Shown: one piece after another, positions 45,356 to 51,325 of the stretch
Position numbering within the stretch: the stretch's first letter is position 1
Layout of the letters: every line of letters starts with the position of its first letter
The notes under the pieces: generated by a model
Database searches by the model: none
What the model was told of the DNA's origin: nothing
What the model saw: only the letters and a program-made list of their open reading frames with translations
Program-made: the position numbers and the translations under genes
NCBI GenBank assembly: GCA_003223455.1
Contig: QHVE01000014.1
Coordinates: forward strand, 11,752 to 63,076
From: Gemmatimonadota bacterium
Lineage (GTDB): Bacteria; Gemmatimonadota; Gemmatimonadetes; Gemmatimonadales; Gemmatimonadaceae
Length of the DNA: 51,325 nucleotides
Direction: 5' to 3'

Positions 45356-45784
45356 ATGTCGTCGATCCGTGTCCGTGCGCTCGCGACCGCGGTGCTGCTC
45401 GCCGCACCAACGGCCGCGCGGTCGCAACAGCACCAGCAGCGCGACGAGCCGACCGTCTGCCTCGGCTTCACCTTCGGCCCGTGGACGCCCGCGCTCGACT
45501 GGCGCGCCGCGGGCCATGAGTCGCCGATCGATCCGAGCATCCATCAGCGTGCCGACGACGGACGCGACTGGGCGACGACGCAGGCCGTGGAGGACGAGCA
45601 CACGATCATGCTGCTGCCGTCGTGGTGGCCGGCCGGTGTGAGCGTCACGCTCCCCAATCGCGCGCCGGCGCTGGGCGACACCGTCGTCGGCTCGGCGTTC
45701 GCCTTCATCGCCGACGGCCGGAAGAAGGTGCCGACCGCGAAGGTCTGGGCGTGGCGCGTACCGTGCTCCTCACGAGCACGGTGA
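45356..45784 (+). CDS. Small secreted protein of unknown function
   Basis: This 142-residue protein has a clear signal peptide (MSSIRVRALATAVLLAAPTAARSQQ). AGGA (45345-45348) lies 7 nt before the ATG. The mature part is short and Trp-rich (FGPWTPALDW, LLPSWWPAGV, VWAWRVPC) with one Cys pair. I recognise no family. It looks like a single small beta domain. It sits between the Oar-like receptor and the HerA-like ATPase, with no obvious functional link. Confidence 0.65.
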   Translation: MSSIRVRALATAVLLAAPTAARSQQHQQRDEPTVCLGFTFGPWTPALDWRAAGHESPIDPSIHQRADDGRDWATTQAVEDEHTIMLLPSWWPAGVSVTLPNRAPALGDTVVGSAFAFIADGRKKVPTAKVWAWRVPCSSRAR

Positions 45785-45898
45785 CGACCGGCTTGTTCGG
45801 CCCCCGCACGACGGCCAACTTCTCGGCGTTCTGAAAGCGGCTCGTCGTCGATCGACGACCGCTCCGACCTCACGAGCGTTTCACCTGGAGAGTCGTCG

Positions 45899-47449
45899 AT
45901 GGCGATCGATAAGGCCGTGCTCGATGCCGCCCGCGCCGCGTTCCCGTCGGGGAGCAAGGCCATCACCCTCGGGGCCGTCGTGCACGAGAGCCAGTGCGGA
46001 GGCGAGACGCTCGTCGGCATCCCGCTCTCGATGATGAACCGTCACGGACTCATCGCCGGCGCGACGGGCACCGGCAAGACGAAGACGCTCCAGCTCATCG
46101 CCGAGCAGCTCTCGGCGAATGGCGTCCCCGTGTTCCTCGCCGACATCAAGGGCGACGTCTCCGGCATCGCCACCGCCGGCGTGGCGAACGATCGCGTGAC
46201 GTCGCGCGCGAAGGACACCGGCTATGCCTGGCAGCCGAGTGGTTTCCCCGCGGAGTTCCTCAGCCTCACCGGCACGAAGGGCGCGCAGCTTCGCGCGACG
46301 GTGTCGTCGTTCGGGCCGCTCCTCCTCGCAAAGGTGCTCGGCCTCAACGACACGCAGTCGAGCGTGCTGTCGCTCGTGTTCAAATACTGCGACGACAAGC
46401 GGCTGTTGCTGCTCGACCTCTCCGACCTGCGCTCGGTGCTGCAGTATCTCAGCGACGAGGGCGCGGCTGAACTGAAGGACTACGGCGGGATGTCCAAGCA
46501 GACCGTCGGCGTGCTGCTTCGCGAGATGGTGGAGCTGGAGCAGCAGGGCGCGGACCGCTTCTTCGGCGAGCCGCAGTTCGAGTTGTCCGATCTCATGAAA
46601 GCCGCGCCCGATGGGCGCGGCGTCGTGAGCGTCCTCGAGCTGCAGGACGTGCAGGACAAGCCGGCGCTGTTCAGCACCTTCATGCTGTGGATGCTCGCCA
46701 CGATCTATCACGAGCTCCCCGAGGTCGGCGACGTCGACAAGCCGAAGCTGGTCTTCTTCTTCGATGAAGCACACCTGATCTTCGACGAGGCGAGCAAGGC
46801 GCTGCTCGATCAGATCGAGCAGGTCGTGCGGCTGATCCGCTCGAAGGGCGTGGGCGTCTTCTTCATCACCCAGAGCCCGAAGGACGTGCCGGCGACGGTG
46901 CTCGGCCAGCTCGGCCACCGCGTGCAGCACGCGCTGCGGGCGTTTACGCCGGACGACGAGAAGGCGCTGAAGGCAGCCGCGCGCACCTTCCCGAAAACGA
47001 AATTCTACGACATCGAGGAGACGCTGACGACGCTCGGCATCGGCGAGGCGCTCGTGACCGTGCTCTCGCCGAGCGGCGTGCCGACGTCGCCGTTCGCGAC
47101 GCGGCTCATCCCGCCGGCGTCGCGCATGGGGCCACTCACCGACGACGAGATGCAGCAGCGGCTCGCGTCGTCGGCACAGGTGCGCAAGTACGCGACGGCG
47201 ATCGACCGCGAGAGCGCGCGCGAGATCCTGAGCGCGCGCGCCGGCGCCGCGGCAGCGGAAGCCGCCGATGCGGCGGAGCGGGAGGCGCCCGCCCCACAGG
47301 CCCACGCGGGTAAGGCGCCGCCGTCGACGTTCGAGCAGATCCTCAAGTCACCCCTCACGCGCACTGTGGCCGGCGCGGTCACGCGTGGGCTGATGGGCGC
47401 GTTGATGGGATCGCTCGGCGTGTCGGCGGCGCGTCGGCGGCGGCGGTAG
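45899..47449 (+). CDS. HerA-like ATPase (DUF853)
   Basis: This 516-residue protein has Walker A GATGTGKT at residues 54-61, Walker B LVFFFDEAH near 285 and a C-terminal Ala-rich linker ending in a basic tail (RRRRR). The motif FITQSPKDVP and the ALRAFTPDDEKALKAAART stretch fit the DUF853 branch of HerA/FtsK-like ATPases. HerA proteins act as hexameric translocases with the NurA nuclease; no NurA-like gene is nearby, and the function of DUF853 members is not settled. The gene ends directly against the stop of the convergent DUF4440 gene with no gap. Confidence 0.9.
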   Translation: MAIDKAVLDAARAAFPSGSKAITLGAVVHESQCGGETLVGIPLSMMNRHGLIAGATGTGKTKTLQLIAEQLSANGVPVFLADIKGDVSGIATAGVANDRVTSRAKDTGYAWQPSGFPAEFLSLTGTKGAQLRATVSSFGPLLLAKVLGLNDTQSSVLSLVFKYCDDKRLLLLDLSDLRSVLQYLSDEGAAELKDYGGMSKQTVGVLLREMVELEQQGADRFFGEPQFELSDLMKAAPDGRGVVSVLELQDVQDKPALFSTFMLWMLATIYHELPEVGDVDKPKLVFFFDEAHLIFDEASKALLDQIEQVVRLIRSKGVGVFFITQSPKDVPATVLGQLGHRVQHALRAFTPDDEKALKAAARTFPKTKFYDIEETLTTLGIGEALVTVLSPSGVPTSPFATRLIPPASRMGPLTDDEMQQRLASSAQVRKYATAIDRESAREILSARAGAAAAEAADAAEREAPAPQAHAGKAPPSTFEQILKSPLTRTVAGAVTRGLMGALMGSLGVSAARRRRR

Positions 47450-48013
47450 CTACTTCGCCTTCTCCTTTCGCGACGCGAGCTGCCACCGACCGTCCTTCTT
47501 CACCCAGGAGTCGGTGACCTGCATCGTCTCGCCCTTGGCGGGCTTGCCATTCCGGCTCACGTGCCAGTAGAAGGTGAGGTCGGCGGTCGCCGAATCACCG
47601 CTGCCGTTCACGGTGAGATTGCTCACGCTCGACGAATCGGCCTGGAGCATCCCGCCGGCCACCTGTTTCATGAGCGTCGCGCGCGTCACGGTCGACGCCG
47701 GGCCCGTGCCGCCGGCCATCGTGAAGCCCGGCGCGGTGATGCGCCCCAGCTCGACAGTGTCACCCCCGGTCACCGCGATGCGCCACGAGTTCTCGGCGGC
47801 GCGGATGTCGTCGGTGACCGAGGCGGCGCCGGTCGCCGGCGTGGCACCGGTCGCCGATGCGGCGGAATCGGCGCGTGGCATCGTCGCTGCGGTCGCGGAA
47901 TCGGCGCGGGCCGCCGAATCGGCGCGTGCACCGGCGTCCTTGCCGGAGGAACAGCCCGCGAGCATCGCAGCCATGCCGCTCCAGACCAGCGCGACGGCGA
48001 ATCGACCGTGCAT
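47450..48013 (-). CDS. DUF4440 (SnoaL-like) lipoprotein
   Basis: This 187-residue protein has lipobox LAGC21, then a low-complexity linker with RADSA-type repeats (about 30-65), then a SnoaL/NTF2-like DUF4440 domain (about 68-185, with AENSWRIAVTGGD and WVKKDGRWQLASR). The fold often binds small ligands; no catalytic residues are obvious. The stop codon abuts that of the HerA-like gene (47449/47450). The 106-bp gap upstream (48014-48119) shows nothing I can name. Confidence 0.85.
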   Translation of the reverse strand: MHGRFAVALVWSGMAAMLAGCSSGKDAGARADSAARADSATAATMPRADSAASATGATPATGAASVTDDIRAAENSWRIAVTGGDTVELGRITAPGFTMAGGTGPASTVTRATLMKQVAGGMLQADSSSVSNLTVNGSGDSATADLTFYWHVSRNGKPAKGETMQVTDSWVKKDGRWQLASRKEKAK

Positions 48014-48119
48014 GGAACACCTCGGATTGAGAGTCGTGGTTGACCGCGGCCGGCAAGCTCCGGCGGCGAGCGCTACCGAGTGCAGTTTCGTGGCCAGCGG
48101 GATGTGATCGGGCGAGACT

Positions 48120-49556
48120 CTACATCCCCGCGCAGTCCGGCTGGTAGCTCTTGCGGTCGCTCGGCCCGATCGCGTTCGCCGCGCCTCGCTCGACGGTCAC
48201 CGTGTAGCCGCCCCCGGGCGTCCCGGGCGTGCGCAGCGTGATCGTGCCGTTCTGGTCGGTGCGGTACCACGGGATGCCATGGCGCGCGTACGTCGCCTTG
48301 GCCTGCGCGTGCATGTGCCCGTAGTCGTTCACCGCGCCGAGCGACGCGACGACGAGCGCCGGCCGCACGAGATCGAGATACAGGTCCGACACGCCGTCGC
48401 AGCTGCCGTGATGGTTGGCCTTCAGCACGTCGGCGTGCATGCCCGGGGCGCGGGTGTAGCCGGACGCCGTCTGGAACCAGCGGATCGCATCGTGCTCGGC
48501 GTCGCCAGCGAGCCACATCGTGAACGACGCGGAGTCGGGGCCCACGAGCTTGACCGCCGTCGAGCGATCGTTCTCGTCGAGCACGTCGGGCATCGGCCGC
48601 ATGATGTGGAGCCTGGCGCCCCCCTTCAATACGAGCGTGCACACGGAGCGTCCGTCGCCGCACGGATCGTCGGTGTCGTGCACGGTGGTCGTGCGCGCGC
48701 GTGTGTGTGCGGCGAGCGTGTCGGGCAGCCCCGTGAAGGTGAAGTTCGGAGCGGCGTCGCCGTTCCACCACAGCTCGCGCACGGTCATCGGCCGCCGAGA
48801 CGAGAACAGCTCGCGCAGTCCTTCGAAATGGTCCCCGTGCACGTGCGAGAGGATCACGGCGTCGATCGTGTCGCGCACGTGCAGTGCGTCGAGCCAGCGC
48901 CCGAGGGCGCGCCGATCCGGCCCCCCGTCCACGAGCACGGTCGAGCCGCCGTTCTGAATCAGGATCGCGTCGCCCTGGCCGACGTCGAGCACGTGCACGA
49001 CGAGCTCGCGCGCGGTGGCCGGCGGCGCGATCGTCGCGCGAGCGTTCTCCTGAACGCGCACGTCGCCCGCTTCGGCGGTCGCGCGCCGATGCTCGAGCGC
49101 GACGCCGCGCGGCGGCGAGCGCCACGCCAGGGAGTCGCGCGTCGTGCCGTCGGGATCGCGCAGCACGAGCCAATCGGCGCCGTTGCCGAGGATGATGCCC
49201 GTGTACACGAGCGCCGGCCGCGCACCGCGCACGGCGTCTGCAGAGCGCGCGAGCAGCACGGTGCCGCGCGGCGGCACGAGGATGGATCGATGGACGACGT
49301 AGCCCGCGTCGTTCGCCGAGCGCAGCTCCCATCCGAACAGGTCCGCCGCGACGGTGCCGGTGTTCGTGAGCTCGATCCACTCGCCGCGGTCGTCGGCGAC
49401 GGTGGTGGGATCGGCCATCACGCGCGCGATGGCGAGATCCCGTCCGGCCGCCCCGCTCGCTCCGCCGCGCCCTCGGCAGCCGGCGAGCGCGAGGAGCAGC
49501 AAGGTGCGCCCGAGACGTCGATGAGAGCGTGCCAACGGCGACGGCAACAGCTTCAC
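48120..49556 (-). CDS. Lipoprotein with lamin-tail and ComEC-like metallo-beta-lactamase domains
   Basis: Starting from GTG 49556 the protein has 478 residues, with a lipobox at LLLALAGC. A lamin-tail-type beta domain (about 40-145, with GEWIELTNTGTVAADLFGWELRS) is followed by a metallo-beta-lactamase domain like that of ComEC (LDVGQGDAILIQNGGSTVLVDGG, then SHVHGDHFEGL, then NHHGS). Zinc ligands H-x-H-x-D-H are intact. ComEC-like hydrolases degrade DNA during uptake; a secreted lipoprotein form may act as an extracytoplasmic nuclease or phosphodiesterase. The start is doubtful: the GTG sits inside a repeat and lacks a ribosome binding site. The longer frame upstream is antisense to transketolase. 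Confidence 0.85.
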   Translation of the reverse strand: MKLLPSPLARSHRRLGRTLLLLALAGCRGRGGASGAAGRDLAIARVMADPTTVADDRGEWIELTNTGTVAADLFGWELRSANDAGYVVHRSILVPPRGTVLLARSADAVRGARPALVYTGIILGNGADWLVLRDPDGTTRDSLAWRSPPRGVALEHRRATAEAGDVRVQENARATIAPPATARELVVHVLDVGQGDAILIQNGGSTVLVDGGPDRRALGRWLDALHVRDTIDAVILSHVHGDHFEGLRELFSSRRPMTVRELWWNGDAAPNFTFTGLPDTLAAHTRARTTTVHDTDDPCGDGRSVCTLVLKGGARLHIMRPMPDVLDENDRSTAVKLVGPDSASFTMWLAGDAEHDAIRWFQTASGYTRAPGMHADVLKANHHGSCDGVSDLYLDLVRPALVVASLGAVNDYGHMHAQAKATYARHGIPWYRTDQNGTITLRTPGTPGGGYTVTVERGAANAIGPSDRKSYQPDCAGM

Positions 49557-49845
49557 GCGGAGGGCGCGGAGGGGAGTGCGAGCCCGCGGAGAACGACAAC
49601 GGCACCTGCCCCGCGAGCATTCGTCGTCGCGCCGCGGATTCCACGCGGAGGCGCGGAGAACCGACAGAGGCGCCGAGCACGATCTCCGGGTCGAGTCGCT
49701 CGCCCCAGCGCACGGGTCCCCGCCATCCACGACGTCAAAGGCTTTGATGGTCCGGCGGCGAGATCTCTCCGCCCAACTCCGCGCCTCCGCGGGCCGCGGC
49801 GAGCGTTGCTGGCCAAGGCCCACCGCTCCGCGGCCTCCGCGTGAA
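49552..49845. repeat. Nested inverted-repeat element between the MBL and transketolase genes
   Basis: Outer arms of 18 bp (ttcacgcggagggcgcgg at 49552-49569; complement at 49828-49845) differ at one position. Inner arms of 15 bp (cgcggaggcgcggag at 49644-49658; complement at 49777-49791) are perfect. Outside the right arm the gap also carries the second copy of a 14-mer, gagatctctccgcc (49760-49773 and 49889-49902). This accounts for most of the 422-bp gap 49557-49978. No transposase is present, so a non-autonomous interspersed repeat is likely. Confidence 0.65.
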
Positions 49846-49978
49846 ATCCCTTGCGCGAGAAGCTCAGCCTCCGTGCGGCCGCGGCGCAGAGATCTCTCCG
49901 CCGAGGATCCGGCCCGTTCCGCGCCATCGCCGCTCCAGATCCGCGTTCCGTCGTTGTTCCGTCGTTGAAAGAGCCCTC

Positions 49979-51325
49979 CTACCTCGCCGACTCCGCCCCG
50001 ACGAGTCGTTCCGCCGCGTCGACGAGCTTGTCCACCGTGAGCCCGAGCTCCTCGTAGATGCGCTCGTACGGCGCACTCGCGCCGAACCGTTCGACGCCGA
50101 GCACGATTCCCGAGTCGCCCACCCAGCGGTACCAGCTCATCGGGTGCGCCGCCTCGATCGCCACGCGCGGGATGCCCGGCGGCAGCACCGACTCGCGGTA
50201 CGACTCGGGCTGCTTCGCGAACAGCTCGTGGCTCGGCATGCTGACCACGCGTGCCGACACGCCGCGCTCGGCGAGCTTCTCCGCCGCGCTCAGCGCGAGC
50301 GCGAGCTCCGAGCCGCTCGACATCAGCACGACCTGCGGTGCTCCGTCCTTCACGTCGGCGACGGCGTAGCCTCCTTTCGCCACTCCCGCCGCGCTCGCGT
50401 ACTTCTCGCGGTCGATGAAGCCAAGCTTCTGGCGCGTCAGCACGAGACACGTCGGCCCGTTGGCGTGCGTGAGCGCCGTGCGCCACGATTCCGCCGTCTC
50501 CGTCGCGTCGGCGGGACGCAGCACGGTGAGCCCGGGGATCGCGCGCAGCGCCGAGAGCTGCTCGATCGGCTGGTGCGTCGGTCCGTCCTCGCCGAGCCCG
50601 ATCGAGTCGTGCGTGTAGATGAAGATGACGCGCTGCTTCATGAACGCGGCGAGGCGGATCGCCGGCCGCATGTAGTCCGAGAAGATCAGGAAGGTGCCGC
50701 CGAACGGGATCACCCCGTGATGCAGCGCCATCCCGTTCATGATCGACCCCATGCCGTGCTCGCGGATGCCGAAGTGCATGTACCGCTTGTCGTACTCGCC
50801 GGGCGCGAAGTTCTTCCACGACTTCACCGCCGTGCCGTTCGACGGCGTGAGGTCGGCCGAACCGCCCATCAGCTCCGGCAGCACGCCGACGAGCGCATTG
50901 AGCACGACGTTCGACGCGGCGCGGCTCGCCACCGAGCCGTTCTCCTTCGTGAACGAAGGGATCACCTTGTCCCAGCCGTCGGGCAGGGTGCCGGCGAGCC
51001 GCCGGTCGAGCTCCGCCGCGTCGGCCGCGAACGCGGCGCGATACGCGGCGTAGCGCCTCGTCCACTCGGCATGCGCCGCAGCGCCGCGCTCGCGCGCCTT
51101 CCGCCAGTTGGCCAGCGCCTCCTCGGGGACGTAGAAGGTCTCATCGGGACGCGGCCAGCCGAGCGCCTTCTTCGTCGCCACGACTTCGTCGGCGCCGAGC
51201 GGTTCGCCGTGCGCACCGGCGGTGTCCTGCTTCTTCGGGCTCCCGTAGCCGATGTGCGTCCGTGTGACGACGAGCGTCGGCCGCGTGGTGTCCGCCTTCG
51301 CCTCGGCGATCACCTCGTCGATCGC
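49979..51325 (-). CDS. tkt: Transketolase, C-terminal part
   Basis: The frame is open at the window edge; 448 residues of a protein usually about 670 long are visible. The visible part includes the end of the thiamine-diphosphate domain (THIGYGSPKKQDTAGAHGEPLG), the pyrimidine-binding domain (GGSADLTPSN, YMHFGIREHGMGSIMNGMALHHG, YTHDSIGLGEDGPTHQPIEQL, LRPADATETAESW) and the C-terminal domain (YERIYEELGLTVDKLV). Transketolase transfers two-carbon units between sugar phosphates in the pentose phosphate pathway. Key residues appear intact. The stop is followed on its 3' side by the repeat-rich gap. Confidence 0.95.
   Translation of the reverse strand, partial: AIDEVIAEAKADTTRPTLVVTRTHIGYGSPKKQDTAGAHGEPLGADEVVATKKALGWPRPDETFYVPEEALANWRKARERGAAAHAEWTRRYAAYRAAFAADAAELDRRLAGTLPDGWDKVIPSFTKENGSVASRAASNVVLNALVGVLPELMGGSADLTPSNGTAVKSWKNFAPGEYDKRYMHFGIREHGMGSIMNGMALHHGVIPFGGTFLIFSDYMRPAIRLAAFMKQRVIFIYTHDSIGLGEDGPTHQPIEQLSALRAIPGLTVLRPADATETAESWRTALTHANGPTCLVLTRQKLGFIDREKYASAAGVAKGGYAVADVKDGAPQVVLMSSGSELALALSAAEKLAERGVSARVVSMPSHELFAKQPESYRESVLPPGIPRVAIEAAHPMSWYRWVGDSGIVLGVERFGASAPYERIYEELGLTVDKLVDAAERLVGAESAR

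Noticed and set aside
49552-49902. Insertion sequence
   Set aside because: Inverted repeats are present, but no transposase frame lies between them and no target-site duplication is visible at the ends.
48120-51065. 981-residue open frame on the minus strand
   Set aside because: The N-terminal half overlaps transketolase in a different frame and passes through the repeat element. The real lipoprotein begins near 49556.

Overview
The window looks like a chromosomal stretch of a GC-rich (roughly 70%), Gram-negative-type bacterium. A Gemmatimonadota member is the best guess. The guess rests on the gene mix (DUF5916 barrel, BlaI/M56 pair with HEAT repeats, winged-helix/BTAD-TPR regulator, Oar-like TonB receptor, many secreted peptidases), not on a marker gene. 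Protein-coding genes fill almost all of it. I see no rRNA, tRNA, CRISPR array, transposase or phage gene.

Layout. 1-3032 (+): tail of a repeat protein and a DUF5916 outer-membrane protein. 3117-5225 (-): a lipoprotein subtilisin and a DUF983 membrane protein. 5243-7734 (+): two overlapping MacB/FtsX-type permeases without an ATPase gene. 7814-16844 (+): a BlaI-type repressor, an M56 membrane zinc protease that ends in HEAT repeats, a free HEAT-repeat protein with the same Trp/Pro C-terminal tail, two TPR proteins, an S41 protease and an M28 peptidase. An AT-rich motif repeated before blaI and before the free HEAT gene suggests a small regulon.

17020-33137 (-): about 16 kb of same-strand genes, mostly readable as copper handling. 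The probable export side holds copA with a 44-residue membrane protein and a CsoR-type promoter/operator in front, csoR, an outer-membrane barrel, a His-rich lipoprotein of unknown family, and a CPH-type copB ATPase. The probable import or periplasmic side holds a Cys/His-rich small protein, a TonB receptor, a CopC-CopD fusion, a YcnI/DUF1775 protein and a second TonB receptor. A tandem retropepsin-like lipoprotein follows.

33323-41931 (mostly +): a two-module HD-GYP protein whose first module is degenerate, a possible small ORF, a FAD/Rieske oxidoreductase (-), RmuC, an M61 peptidase and a BTAD-FlgO-TPR regulator. 41919-51325: an Oar-like TonB receptor (-), a small secreted protein (+), a HerA-like DUF853 ATPase (+), a DUF4440 lipoprotein (-), a lamin-tail/metallo-beta-lactamase lipoprotein (-) and the C-terminal two thirds of transketolase (-), which runs off the window.

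Non-coding highlights: three long imperfect hairpins (3026-3115, 16839-17016, 30593-30680), two of them between convergent genes and sharing a 13-mer; a nested inverted-repeat element of about 294 bp (49552-49845); a CsoR-like promoter/operator (33157-33200); and candidate BlaI operators (7771-7797, 10519-10530).
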